Origin: Lutjanus erythropterus
Lineage: Eukaryota > Chordata > Actinopteri > Lutjaniformes > Lutjanidae
NCBI GenBank assembly: GCA_020091685.1
Contig: CM034603.1
Span: 24,856,595 to 24,920,594 of the forward strand
Reading direction: 5' to 3'
DNA: 64,000 nucleotides
The notes beneath the pieces are model-generated. The model searched no databases. It saw nothing but the letters and a program-made list of their open reading frames with translations, and was not told the origin of the DNA. Below are positions 1 to 36,450 of the stretch, piece after piece. The number at the start of each line of letters is the position of its first letter. Positions within the stretch are counted from its first letter, which is position 1. Position numbers and translations under genes: made by a program.

Positions 1-1199
1 AAGGCACATGTGATGCACTTTAAAACGCAGTGCTAACAAAGGAAAGGTTTCAGTCTGCTTGTCAAACTCAGACTGAAGCTGGATACTGGATCCTGGCTCT
101 AAACTGAGGTTTTGGATCCATTACTCACTATTAGGTGATTCCTGTATCACTGAGGTTTCTTTTTTATTATTAAATTATAATGTGCTTTCAGTTTTACAAA
201 CATATTATTCTTAATTCATCTAGAGAAAAAAAACCAACAAAATAGTAAAACATCTTTTGAAAGTATAACAAGTTTAATCATTTTTTAAAAAGATTTACAT
301 AAGCAGGGAACTTCTAAAATGCCAAATAATATTAAAAAAAACAGCCTGGTAATAAACGTGTGTGAGTCATTGGTGATATTTTGGTACACTGATAACATCA
401 TTTGAACTTTGATTAATGTCCATGTTACAATCTCAGGGTTGCAGCATGTAAGAGCAACATTTTGCCTTTCAGAGCAACAAATTTACACAAAATGTTGAAG
501 CATGTCTGTGTGGAAAAGTGTTACAAACTAATGAGGTACATTCGTTTTTACAGAATGTAATCTATAGTGTTTGGGAGTTGTTTGTCTCAATAGGCTGTAG
601 TAATCAAAAGTAATGAACCTATTATGAGCAGGACCTCTGAGGGCCCGGCGTGGCATTAAGAGTGTGGCACATAAAAGGTTTATTAAAGGAAATTAAGGTC
701 CATCACTGCCACACCTGCTCCCCTATTATAAATGTATGACAGGTCAGTGCCTTCAATCACAACAGCAAACGAGAGAGAGGAGTCATGTTTCCCATTACCA
801 GGGAAAAGTAACAGCATATCCTATGACTCACAGATTTCACTGGCCTGTGACCACTATACGCCACCATCAGCCTGGAATAATTATGTTTAATAGGTTTTAT
901 TTGGGGCCCACAAGCAACAGCCAGCGAGAGTGGATGGATTTTAGCAACTATTTTTGTCTAAACACACACAGTGAGGTGCTGTCCGTACTTTAATGTCATT
1001 ATTTAGTGTCATTACATTTTTACTCACCTTTGAAACTTTTTTCCCTCTAACATCATACTTTATGTGTTTGCATATTACTGATGTTTTAGAAGCTCTTTGT
1101 GATGTTGTTGTGCACACAAATTGATTTTAAGGCTCGCTGTTCTCCGGCTGGCTGACAGAAATCACCAATAATCTATAAAGTGTTAAAGCCTTTTTGTTT
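1..1199. other. Non-coding DNA upstream of the st18 start codon
   Basis: No coding exon is recognisable here; the one ORF in the stretch has no family features. Because the st18 initiator ATG follows a splice acceptor directly, at least one 5' UTR exon must lie upstream, either in this stretch or left of the window. Bases about 620-940 are non-repetitive and of mixed composition, with E-box and TGACAGGTCA-like words, so they could be regulatory or an untranslated exon. That is inference only. Confidence 0.4.
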
Positions 1200-2066
1200 T
1201 TCAGATTAGGGGTCTCACAATATACCAGTACTGTCGACAATCGTGATGTTTAAAGAATGAAATATTGATGTGATGTTAATAATACATATATGATAATATG
1301 CCTAGACAACGTGGATCTTTTGTTTATCCATCATCTGGTTGCCTTTTCACGATCCATTAAGTGTAAATGCACTTTTTGTACGCTCTTACAACACCACTCT
1401 TTCTCCACCTCCTTACACTTGTATGTTGAGTGTAATTTATTTACCAAAAAAGAGACTAAACACACAATAAACAAAGTCAAAAGAATATGACTGGAATTTT
1501 TCCCCCAAAAAATTGTATTTCAAAAATTCTTCACAGTGAGCTGTAAACCAGATTGCACATTATTTGAGTTTTTGAAATATGTTTTTTGGGTTTCTAAAAC
1601 TAAAAAAATCAATTTTATCTAAAGAGGAAATGTTAATTATCTTAGCAAAACATTAATTGGTAAAACTTTTTCAAAACTTAAGAGTCTGAGTTGGGCTCAA
1701 AACTCTAAAATCGACTGAAGTAAGTTGCTTTGCAGTTTTGCTTTTTCTCAGCTTTTCCATTTTCACAGTGTAAAACATGTATGATAATATTATTACACCG
1801 TATAGATCTTTTGTTTGTCTACCATCTGGTTGCCTTTTCACTATCTATTAAATGTAATTACACTTTTTGTGCAGCTATAGACTCTCTCCATCTCCAACAT
1901 CTCCAACACTGTTATTTTGAGTGTAATTCATTTGTCAAGAGACAAAGTACACAATAAAGAACAATAAAAATGATTTGACTACAGATAATGCAAATAATAT
2001 CTTTATCGTGAGTTATTTTGGCTGCGATAATCATGCAGTGAAAATCTGATATTGTCACAGCCCTAC
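1200..2066. repeat. Tandemly duplicated interspersed repeat upstream of st18
   Basis: A segment beginning TGATAATAT at 1290 recurs about 491 bp later at 1781. Both copies share the order 'gatcttttgttt', 'catctggttgccttttcac', a cactttttgt word, and a gagtgtaatt-to-acacaataaa end. The right edge (gatattgtcacagcccta, about 2050-2064) resembles the terminus of common teleost 'agggctgtcacaatat' repeats, and the left edge near 1209 (ggtctcacaatat) looks like the opposite terminus. Probably an old non-autonomous element with an internal tandem duplication. Confidence 0.6.
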
Positions 2067-2156
2067 TTCAAATAAAGGAAATGCCTTAAAATGATGAACA
2101 TAATACCATCTGTCTGTTTTAGTGGCTCATCTGTACATTGCATGTTTTATTTACAG

Positions 2157-25905
<23,749 letters not shown>

Positions 25906-26386
25906 GCTGTAGAGCTACCAAGAGGTTTCTTTGACTTGGGATAATGGCACTAGATAGCTCTATTTTACTGAAGAGTGCTGGCTTGGCTGCATGTATAAGA
26001 CAAGGCTTTTGGAAATGTGTTTGGCATTTCCCGGTAAATACACTGCACTGAGAATATTACCAGCCGGATTTGTAATGCTTTTACTGTTTTTCTGCATTCA
26101 CTCGATATGTTTATCCTGGTGAGATTTTTACCCCCTCTTGCACTTAATTATTTTGTATGGTTTGCTTGATTTTAATCTGTATGTGTTCATGTCATTCTTA
26201 TATTATCGCTATTTATTATTATATTTGTTCATCAGTGTATTTATTTCCTCGATTTTTATTTATTTCTAGAATTGTAAATGCTTAATATTTGAGAAATCTG
26301 TTTGACTTTCTGCACATTGTAAATTACATAGAAGCACATTCCAATTTTCATGGCATACTTTCGCCATCTAGTGTTGAAAAACGTAT

Positions 26387-26395
26387 ATTATTATG

Positions 26396-26432
<37 letters not shown>
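26387..26432. repeat. (ATT)n microsatellite
   Basis: Near-perfect run of ATT/TTA trinucleotides in the putative 3' UTR of st18. Confidence 0.9.
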
Positions 26433-27972
26433 GACCATGAGTTGGATCTCCCTTCAAAGTAAAAATCTACCAAAACAACTAATATTTTTAAGCATTGCTT
26501 TTTCTTTGTTTATTGGAAAACTGAATGTATGGTAAAGACAAAGTGAACACTGACTTAAAGAAAAAAAAAAAATGCAATGCAACTGTACTGTACCTTTTTT
26601 TCTTCTTAACCAATAACAGCTGAATGCAACCAGGAAGTGACACTGAGCAAAAATGCAACATCATTCGGTGAACTGAATGTCAGATAGCGTGCCACAACAC
26701 GAAGAGTGCAACAAAAATCAAAAAATCCACTTTGTCAAGATGTCTTTTTTTTAAATATAGATATTAAACTGCCTTCTGTGCACACACTTTGGAGTGTGCA
26801 TATAGTATGTGCCTAAATGTATATGAATCCATAAAAATATACGAGTACTATGTTTTGTGGTAGGACAGTATTAATGTGGATGGTGTCTAATTTATTATAC
26901 AGTACAATTATTTTCATAGGAGGATTCCTGATGACTGTTTAAATACCGTTGTCTCAGTAGCTGTAATCTCAGAGTCAGGTTTTGAAATATCACGACTGAG
27001 ATTGAAAAAGTCTGGTGTTTATTTTAACTTTTGCTAGCATGGAGAGGGAAAAAAAAGGAAGGAGTGAATTTAAAAAAAACAAAACAAAAAACATCTACTC
27101 CTGTTTTATCTTAAACTGCTTACAAGCCTTAACATTTCAACCAGTCTTACAGTTTGAATATTCTCGTAACGCTTGGGGCAGATTTGAATAGTAGCTATTT
27201 CAAAACCGAGCTGACTACCACTACAACTCATATTTCCGTTTCAATCATTAATAAATACAAAAAAAAAGGAAAAAAAGAAATGAAAACATAGACAAATGAT
27301 AGTTGTTGGCTAATCAGTTGTTTGTTTGCATCAATTGCACTTTTGTATTTTCAGTTATTTTGTATTTTTAGTTCACCACACTGCCCTTGACTTCAACGAA
27401 AAGAGGGGACACCGAAATAAAAAGGTCTCAATTTTACATAAAAGTTAATCTTAAGATAAAAAAAGACACACTAATCCATTTGAGCAATACATTTTTAATT
27501 TCTGCAAAAATAAGAAGTCAAAGACATGTAGCCGAGGAGGACATTTTGAAGAAACAAAAAAAAAATCTAACAGCAAAAGAGCCAAATTACAGACAAATAA
27601 GACCCTATTTTATCCAAATACTCAATATGTTTTAAAGAATTTTAAAAATTTGAATCACATTCTTTAAACCTAACAATCCTTTATTTATAATTTCTTATAT
27701 TTAATTCCTCTACCACACATTGTTTGCTCAGGAAGTTTTGTGAATAATATTTATTTTTTCCCTGTTAGTATTTGATGTTTTGTATTGTGAAATGCTTTTT
27801 TGTGGAACGATATTAGTATGATATGAAATTGTATTGTATTTTTCTTTTCTTTTACATTAAAATGTAATGCTTTTTTTCAGTTGGAGTAGTTTGTAAATTG
27901 AAACTTCCTATTACTTTTACTATTTCATAATAAACAGATATGCGCTGTGTTGTACAGTTTGTGTATGGTAGA

Positions 27973-27978
27973 AATAAA
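27973..27978 (+). terminator. st18: Candidate polyadenylation signal AATAAA of st18
   Basis: AATAAA with a GT-rich downstream element (ggttgtgtggttt, about 27989-28001) at the expected 15-30 nt. Another AATAAA-like site (cataataaac) lies near 27930. Either could be used. Confidence 0.55.
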
Positions 27979-28336
27979 CTTTTCAAATGGTTGTGTGGTT
28001 TCTCTCAGCTTCAGCCAGTCACATGTAAACACAGTTAAGTTTCCTTATGCATTAGCATCACCTTGTGGTCATTTGCAGGTATTACATGTAGAGTAACAGG
28101 GAGTGGTCACTGGAGTCAAGATACCATTGACAGTTAAAGCTGCACACCAGCTGTTGGGGTTAGATATTACCATAATTGTGACCTAGAGGTTCAAAGTGCT
28201 GACCGTGTGACTGCAGCATCTCAGCCGGTGACCTTTTTTCTTTACATTTCATCTCACCATCTCTCTCCAAAAACATACTTCAAATAAATCAAAATATAAT
28301 GTACACAGTAGAACCTTCTTCAGTGTATTCAGTTTA

Positions 28337-29130
28337 CAGCTGCAACTGAGGATAATTTTCCATTATCAATTAATTATTTTATGGATTAACTGATTAATCA
28401 TTTGGTCTGTGAAGTACCAATGTGTGGTCTTAATTATTTAGTCTAACCAACAGTACAAAGACATTTAGTTTACTATCACATAAGCAGTAGAGGAATGTAA
28501 CTAAGTACATTTACTTCAGTTTGAGGTTCCTGTACTTGACTTGATTTTCATGACATGCTACTTTATACTTGTACTCAACTACATCTCTGAGGCAAATATT
28601 GTTCTTTATACTCCACTACATTTATTTGACAACTTCAGTTAATAGTTACTTTGCAAAGTTAGATTATTGATAAAATATTAATCAACTTATAAATTATGAT
28701 GTATTATTGTGTATTATATGTGTATTATGTATATAGACTAGTTGAAATTAGCTCTTCCTTTGCCAGCTCCAAGATTTAAGTGATACATTAATAGAAGAAT
28801 AATTAGTCCACAAATATATTAGATGGGCCATTCTGCCTAATCAATACTTGTACTTTTTGTACTCAAAGTATATTTTGATTGCAATACTTTAGTACTTTTA
28901 CCTAATTAAGATTTGAATACAGTACTTTTACTTGTAACAGAGTATTTTTACACCGTAGTATTAAGTGGTTAAAGTTCTGAATATTTCTTATACCACTGTA
29001 CATAAAACAAAGACAGGTCTTTTTTTCTTATAAGATAAATGATAAATGCTAAATGATCATTCAGTTACCTAAACACTTGCTGATAAAATTTCCACCAATA
29101 GACAAACTGATTAATCTACTAATTAGTCTG
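28337..29130. mobile_element. R2 element split by an inserted R3 element
   Basis: The left R2 half (28337-28484: 'gctgcaactgaggataattttccattatcaatt', 'tggtctgtgaa') and the right half (29001-29130: 'acttgctgataaaatttcc', 'ctgattaatctactaattag') flank R3 at about 28485-29000. R3 has the 'agtagaggaatgtaactaagtac', 'gtactcaactacat' and 'gtacttttacttgtaacagagta' words and ends 'ataccactg'. R3 is therefore younger than this R2 copy. Both are common non-coding teleost repeats. Confidence 0.7.
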
Positions 29131-30430
29131 TTTCTTACTTACATAACTTTATTAATCCCTGGGCAGACAGGGCACAACAGACACCATATGTAACACAACA
29201 TATGTAAGACACAAACTAATCAAAGTGGATATTAACATACCTCAGGTGCCTGCTTAGGACTATAAATTTATGTCTGTCTGTCTATCTGTCTATCTATCTA
29301 TCTAATCCCTTTTTCAAGACCTGGCCAAGACAGCCAGCAGAATGAAAGAAGAAGAAGTAATTAAAACAGATACAAAACAAAACAGACAGCGTTACACTGT
29401 ATAAGATCCCAAAGAATAAGAGTGCAGGACAAACCATGCATTTAATAATATCAGTTTAAGCATTTTACACCCTAATGGTTTCATCTCCACATCTTTTAAA
29501 ATGGATTCAAAAGTATTAAACACTAAGAACTATAACTATAACTATAAAAAAAATGTTGTAAAAATCCTTCTAACTCAAGTGGAAGGTGTAGTCACACATA
29601 ACTATACAGTTGCAGTCCAGACCTTGAGTTAGAGTATATTTTTACAGTGATATTTTTATAGTTATAGTTAAGTTCTTGGTGTGGATGGCCCTTAATAAGA
29701 CCATCAAAAAGGACCTTTGAACTGACCTCTCCTCCTTTTGCTTTCCTTGAAAACCTTTTCTAATAAATCAGGAATCAAACCAGTTATAGAAGCAGATGAT
29801 GTATTCACTGACCTCCAACCATGTGAGAAATAAGAGTCAGCATATGTCAGGTGCCGCTGATACACAGGCATTGTATTACTAAGATAATAAAACAGTTTGA
29901 TTTGTGGCGTAGCAACAACACAGCACTCAGAGTATGACACTGCTGGCTTGACGTTACCACAAACATAATTCCCATCATGCCACACAGGGGCCCAGACTTC
30001 CTGTAATGTATATGCTGTGTGTGCGTGTGTGCAGACTGTGAGAGCGGGTGCAGATATATAAAGCAGCATGACAGCGGCCACATACTGATACTGTACACAC
30101 TCTCAGGGTGTGACCTCAGTTAACTCTGCTGTAGTAAACAATGTCTGTTTACATTCTGGCATAATAATATATAGGGCTGCAAAATATCTGGCTTCATGGA
30201 AGAAATACGTGTGACCGAGTCCAGGTCTCTGCATTTGTGTGATGCAATAGAATAGCTTTATATATTTTAGGCCTCACCTACTGTTGAGGACACTGAGGTC
30301 ATGTCCTAATTCAGTACTCTGTTTTACCTGAGGAGGAATTTACACAAGCTACTGCAGTCAAGTCACATCAACCTACAGTGCCAAATCATAACAAATGTCA
30401 TCTCAGGACACGTCTCATATGGAGCGGACG

Positions 30431-30785
30431 AAACTAGGGCTAAGTGATTTTGAAAAAATATCTAATTGCAATTATTTTAACAGATATTGCAATTGAGATA
30501 TGATTTATGGTGATAGAGGGGATGATCATTTTTACATAATCATTTTAATTTTCATTGAAAAACATTATTATGGTGTGATTTCCCACAGGGATCTGTACCA
30601 AGCAAAGATTTTTCCTTAAGTCTGTAGAATATGATGTTTTGTCAAGAACATCTCTGGAGCACGATAATATTTAATTTAAAATGGTATCTGACACACGTTG
30701 CCTTTAACAAATATCGCACCTCCTGTGATCTAAAAAATGTTGCAATTTCGATGAAATAAATTTAGATTAATTGTTCAGCCCTGGC
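30431..30785. mobile_element. R4 repeat copy
   Basis: Starts 'agggctaagtgattttgaaaaaatatctaattgc' and ends 'aattgttcagccct'; the ends are inverted relative to each other (agggct...agccct). The internal 'gcaattattttaacagatattgcaattgagatatgattta' matches 12960-13000. Confidence 0.7.
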
Positions 30786-31046
30786 TGACAGTACTCTTTA
30801 TGATATTATACATTATGCATTAAAAAGATGTTTTTTAAGCTTACTGTTAACCGCTTAACTTTTATAGAGTCACTATCTTTATTATTATTTTTAGACCTAA
30901 GAAAAGGACATTTAATAATGTAAACAAAGTAAAAGAGCTTAGTATTTCACCATTGTATTCCTGGCAGTGTGGATAAAACTCATGACTATAACATGAAACA
31001 GTTCAAAATCAGAGACTTTATGTCCTTTTTTGGTGGTTAGTCAAAG

Positions 31047-31318
31047 TGGGATGCAACTTACGATTATTTTCATTTATAAGTTATTGGTTGATTGTTTTCT
31101 TAAATAATCAGTTGGTTCTTTGGTGCATAAAAGGTCAGAAAAGGGCTGAAAAATGTCAGTCAGCACTTCCCAAATCTCAAAATGATGAATGTCCTCAAAT
31201 GACATTCAGTTCATGTCGCAGAGAAGTAAAGAAACTAGAAAGTATTCACATTCATCAATTGGTGGATAGTTTAATAGTTAATAACTAATCGATTAACTAA
31301 TTAATCATTGCAGCTCTA
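31047..31318. mobile_element. R2 repeat copy
   Basis: Left 'gatgcaacttacgattattttcattt', internal 'gcataaaaggtcagaaaagggctgaaaaatgtcag', 'gagaagtaaagaaactagaaagtattcaca', right 'aactaattaatcattgcagctct'. The inverted ends are clear. Confidence 0.75.
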
Positions 31319-33344
31319 TTCTTTATATAACATATTATACACTGTACACAATATTTTTTAAGCTTACTGTAATTTCATAGTTGTTATCTTTAATATTTCA
31401 TTATTTTTTACTCCTAAAGAAATTTTATGGCCTTTTTTGGCTGGTTAGTCAGTTCCTTGGCGGGGTTGGTGAGACTCGTGACCGCAGTATTCCTAAAATC
31501 CTGGCTACAGCCATGGTTTCATGCATCAAATACTAATTATGATGCTAAAAACAGGCCATCCTTAGATTGGAGTTCTTTAGTCATGACCACGCGTGACCCG
31601 ACTGATGACCCCGGATGAGACAATGCAGTATTAAATTACTTAAAACTTGAATGAGCCTATGTTAAACAATCTGCCACCTTGTGTAATTTGTGGTCATGTA
31701 AGTAGGGCGCAATCTGTGTTATGCAATGAAACCGCTGACTGAGGAAGTAAACAAACATGTCAGGACGACCTGCAGGAGAAAAAGCGCTCACATTGCAAAA
31801 AGTGGTCACGTACATCGACACAAAAACACTTACGATAAAATAAAGTGAAAGCAAAACATTCAGCCATGAATGCTGGTGGACTTGTGGAACCACTTTGGCA
31901 ACAAGTAGTTTTGTGCAGAGATTTTACTCTTAATATTCTGAGTAAATAACTACTATCCTCAGTCTTTAACAGGCTTTAACTGCATGTCTAAAACACCTCC
32001 ATAGCCCGAGCAAAGACACTGAAAACAGGGTAAATGCTGCTTTGGTTTGAAGTTTTTTTTAGCACTGATGTTCCTCCTAAAAAAATAAGCAATCTGTATT
32101 ATTCTTATAAGATGAGGTGAAGTGAGGTCCCTGAAACCTCAGCTCAGACCTGCATGTGTGTGTGTCTGCTGACCACGACTGCTTCCTTTATTAAACCTGG
32201 TGATCGTCCATTCCCACACTTCCAGAACAGGCCAGAAAACCAGCTGCAGGCTAAATTTAGGTCTTTCCTTCAGGGAACTGTGTGAGGTTACAAGGTGGGT
32301 GAAGCTTTCCACGATCTTTCCAATTTTGTACTCTCTTGTTAAAGGAAATAATAATGAGCAGGACTGTCACAGTGGGCCAGCCATATTATTCCTGCACTAT
32401 TTCTCACTGAATGTTTTTGGTCCACTTTTATCTGCAGATAGATTTTTTTTGGTATTTCTCTCTTTGCACAGAAATGCATTTATTTAGAGTAACTATGTCC
32501 ACTACTATGTCCTCTACCAATATTAACAGTTTTGGTTAAATGAGTTGGACGCAATCAGAATGGAAATTTACACTGTGTTGTGACTTTTGCCCCTCTCTGC
32601 TGGAACAAAAGAAATACAGCTGTGGCTTGAAAGTAATGGTTCCACAAAACAAGTAAATCCTCAATATTTCTGGCATACAATGCTCATTAATGTGTCAGTT
32701 ACTTCTCCATGCAAATGACCATGCTACTCTCAGATCAGTTTATCATGCTGAATGCCACAATTGTCTGAAATTGGTCTAATGTGTCAAAACTCACCTTATG
32801 TCTGTAATTACCTCTGACTGACTGTCCCTCAGATAAAATATTCTCTAGCACACACATCTGGACTGATGTGATCTCTTGTTGGTTTTCCTCACCCTAACCC
32901 TGGTTTTACCTGCAAATATAATGAGCAAAGACGTACATCTTTAATAATAGCAGGACAAAAGTGACATCATGTTACTTTCATCTCTCCCCTTTTTACTATC
33001 CAAGTTTAAAAAAAAAAAAAAAAAAAGTAAAAAAAAATCCAACAAAAAACAACCCTTTTTTCTATTGTAAATGTGGTGGATCAGCCTGATTTTCAGATGT
33101 GGACTCAGCAACAGTGACAACAACTGACAGGGTCATACTTTTGTGACTTTTGTGTCCATGTTGTACCCATCCCCTTCATCCTGATGTCCCAGCTCTCCCC
33201 TAATTTCAAATCTGACAACAACAACAACAACGTTTATTCTCTGTAATGGATGTAGTTTTCTCTGTAGTGCAGTACACCACTTAATTAAATATAGAATTGA
33301 CTAATTTTATGTAAAATTATTTTAAATAAAAAGCTACTGATAGA

Positions 33345-33610
33345 GCAAAATCTCAAAGTCTGAATCTCAAAATATTGAGAAACTTTCTAGAAATTACGAC
33401 TTAGTACCTCAATAAATGACTTAACATCGCAAAATATTTAGTATCTTAAAATAATGACTTAATATCTTAAAAAGACTTATTATCTTAAAATAATGGCTTT
33501 TGATATCTCAATATAATGACTTAATATGCCAGATAATCACTTTGTATCTTAAAATAATGACTTGGTATCCTAAGTAATGAGTTAGTATCTCAAAATAATG
33601 ATAAAGTATA
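33345..33610. repeat. Degenerate ~21-24-bp minisatellite
   Basis: Around ten loose copies of 'tatcttaaaataatgactta', with variants ('tatctcaatataatgactta', 'tatcctaagtaatgagtta'). Adjacent copies differ by point changes and small length changes. Confidence 0.75.
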
Positions 33611-33664
33611 CAGTATGAGGAAGTATTTAGAGGAAAGTTTCCTACATTCAGTTGAGGTTCCATA

Positions 33665-33665
<1 letters not shown>

Positions 33666-33706
<41 letters not shown>
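33666..33706. repeat. (ATAG)n microsatellite
   Basis: About ten perfect tandem tetranucleotides, just 5' of the putative pcmtd1 promoter. Confidence 0.9.
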
Positions 33707-33749
33707 TATGTGTGAGCAACAGTGCTTCCCTCTATCGACACAACATTTA

Positions 33750-34930
33750 TAAACCACGTGACCTGTGTTTACATCCTCTTCTCAGCTGTTTCTTTCTTCT
33801 TCACTTCGACACGGCGGCTCGGCCGTCACTTCTTTACCTTCACACCAAACAAACCAGTCAGTCATCTCATTTAAACTAGCTGCTGTTTATCCTGTACAGG
33901 AGGCTGTTGACGGCTGAAAGTCACTGTCACTGACCGACGCAGTACTGCACATCCAAATACAAGGAGTGAGTTAATGCGACACAGACACTGGCATTGTGAG
34001 TATTTTTTAGTTTCTTTAACGTCTGTCTGTGAGTTACCCTGTTTGCACTGATGTCAGTTTGTGTAAGTGATGATTTTGTTAGCTTTGTTTGATATGACAT
34101 GCTTTGCTAGCTGTGTTGTGTTTGCTGGCTGCAGGATAAAGCGGAGAGCTTACCTAACCTGCTTTGTCTCTGTTTTGATGATGGCGCACTCAGGCCCACA
34201 AAAGCTAACGTTAGCTCGGTTTAGATAACGATAGCGGAAAATAAATGTTAACTTGCGCGCTTAACAATAAATTGAAACCCACAATTTCACCTGTCGGTGT
34301 TAGAAATGTTGGCGAAATAGCCACATTTTTTGCGCATCTCGTCTTTCATGGCGGTGTGTTTTGAGGACTTTTTCTGTCACTAACGGTTGCTTCACGAGGC
34401 GGAAGAAGAGGCTTCGAGAAATGAGTTGTGTTTGTGTTATTTTGCTGGTGTTTTTCCACAGCAGCTATTGAACACCTCGAGGCTGATATTTCAGCGTCTT
34501 CTTATCAAACCGGTCGAGCTAGTCGCTGCTAAAGATTGAGGTTAATCGCACTGCAGAGAGCTGCTGGCCAGCAACTGCGTGTTGGTCGACAAGTGGGAAC
34601 AAAAGCTGGATGAAAGCACTCAAACACACACTCTCACACACACTCTCTCACACACACGGGCTGTGTTAGTGTTTGTCAGCCGCTCGTGTGGTTAATGGAC
34701 GCCTGACTCGCCGTGTTATTTCTCACAGATGTGTACAGGCAGCAGGATTAAGGAAACAGACGTGATTAATAACGGTTGACAACATTTCATGAAAACGGTG
34801 CTGTTGTTGTTGTGCTCCATCGTCACACGCAGTGCGAACAAAGTGTCGAGGCCGCTGATTGGCCGACAGGCTGCTGTCTGTGTGGCAACTGCACCACGTG
34901 ACCAGGCAGGACGCCGATTGGCCTCATCAG
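33750..34930 (+). promoter_or_regulatory. pcmtd1: Putative CpG-rich promoter and first non-coding exon of pcmtd1
   Basis: Composition becomes CpG-rich between about 33780 and 34930, unlike the AT-rich surroundings. The 11-mer ACCACGTGACC occurs twice (33753-33763 and 34893-34903). The second copy is framed by two ATTGG boxes (inverted CCAAT; 34858 and 34917). GTGAGT donor-like sites at about 33966 and 33995 could end a 5' UTR exon spliced to the acceptor at 44721. Assignment to pcmtd1 rests on its being the next + strand gene and is inference; the TSS is not visible. Confidence 0.5.
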
Positions 34931-35959
34931 GTGTCAGTTAAGGGGATTTTAGGAACATCTGTGTGAACACCTCTGCATGTACACTAAAAAATAGAAACAC
35001 CTGTATGTTGTGAAGCAACACCCCTGCTATATATAGTATAACCTTTATTTTAGGTTACTGGAAGTAGTACTCAGATATTTTAGCTTGTGTGTTTTTTTAA
35101 AGTAGCAATACTACAATGTATAAATAAAAGTCCTGCATTAAACAAATCACTCATCCCCACTTTAATTATTTATCCTTTATTAATTCTACAACAGGGAAGC
35201 TTGCAGTCTTGTAGCAGCAGCAGCAAAAGGGCAGGATCAAATAGGCTGAGCTTGCCATGTCAGAAGGATTAAATGTATAGAATAACTTGGAGTAACATCA
35301 GATTTTAATTCTGATAATTTGTTGTTAATATTGTTACACTCTGAGGATGATATGAAGCATGATGTACTGACTGTTTACAAGATGTACAAATCATTATGCA
35401 CAGGTGACGGGTGTGTTACAGTCATTTTAAACTTATTTTGAGCAGGTAGGAGCTTACTAACACATTTTTAGATGTACTTTAGCAATAAAAAGCAAAAAGA
35501 CTCTGTTTTGTCTGGTTTGCTTTTTGCTCTTTATTGTCAGCTCTTTTCAGGTGTGCAAAAGTTTTGCTCTTAGATAGTTTTTGCTACAGATTTCTCCCAC
35601 TACAGCAGCTGCACTCTTGTGATCTGATTTGAAACCGGGCAAATGACATCCAAAATCTGTTATTTATGATAGCCTAATCGGTGCAATAGAAAAGTGGAAA
35701 CACATCAGTAGTACTCTGACATATTTTGCAAAAAATAATAAGACATAGAAGATTTAGAAGCTCAACTCTTAACATAACTCAGACCCAAACAGCAACAGCA
35801 AAATGACACAAAATTACAGAGAAAACGCTAAAGCACAGTACTTGTGTAAATGTACACAACTACTTTCCATTAATGCTTAGTTGTTTCTGAAACTCTGAGA
35901 CACCTTAGAAAAAACTGCCATACAATTGAATAACCTTTTTTAAGAAAATAAGGAAACTG

Positions 35960-36450
35960 GCAGTGCACCTAATAATTATTATTATCTATTTAACTGCCTA
36001 TTATTTGTTTGATTATTTTCCCATTTGGTCTTCAAACTGTATGAAAATAGTGGAAATCCCAATGAAATATTATCAAATTGCTTAGTTTTGTCCTATTAGA
36101 AGTTCAAAAACCCTTAGATATTTAGTGAACTGTCGCACAAGACAAAGAAAAGCAGCTGATCCTCACACAATCGAAAAGCTAAATCCATTATTTCTGAACC
36201 ATCTACAATACATGACAGTGAATCCTAATGACTAAGGCTGCAGCTAACAATTATCAAATAATCTTCTGGTCATTTTCCACAGTAATAGTTTTGTCTATAA
36301 ATTGTCAGAAATCAGTAAAAGAAAAAAAATACCCATTATTCCTTGAGCCCAAAGTCTTCAGATATCTTGTTACCACCATCCCAAGACCCAATTAGTATTA
36401 TAAATGACAAAGAGAAGCAGCAAATACTCACATTTCAGAAGCTGGAACCA
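35960..36450. repeat. Two diverged R2 copies
   Basis: Both 35960-36200 and 36235-36450 show the R2 order: gattatttt, 'tggtc..', 'cacaa..caaag', 'gacaaagaaaagcagc/gacaaagagaagcagcaaatactcacat'. The termini are eroded. Confidence 0.55.

Larger units (their letters stand above)
25906..27995 (+). other. st18: Probable st18 3' UTR
   Basis: AT-rich non-coding sequence after the TAA. It contains an ATT microsatellite (about 26387-26432) and ends with two AATAAA-type signals near 27930 and 27973, the second followed by a GT-rich stretch. No splice structure was seen. Length (about 2.1 kb) is plausible for this gene but not proven. Confidence 0.6.
28002..33745. other. Intergenic region st18 - pcmtd1
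   Basis: No gene was recognised in this 5.7 kb. It holds several interspersed repeats listed separately, a CTGT/CTAT microsatellite (about 29271-29304), poly-A (about 33008-33026) and a minisatellite. ORFs near 29704-30098 and 31427-31618 have no recognisable domain or splice context. Confidence 0.55.

Noticed and set aside
29704..30098. 125- and 83-aa minus-strand ORFs in the intergenic region
   Set aside because: No recognised domain, no repeat-encoded protein, no splice context; partly over a GT-rich patch.
33345..33706. CRISPR-like array (regularly spaced short repeats)
   Set aside because: Degenerate AT-rich minisatellite and tetranucleotide repeat without unique spacers, in a vertebrate genome.
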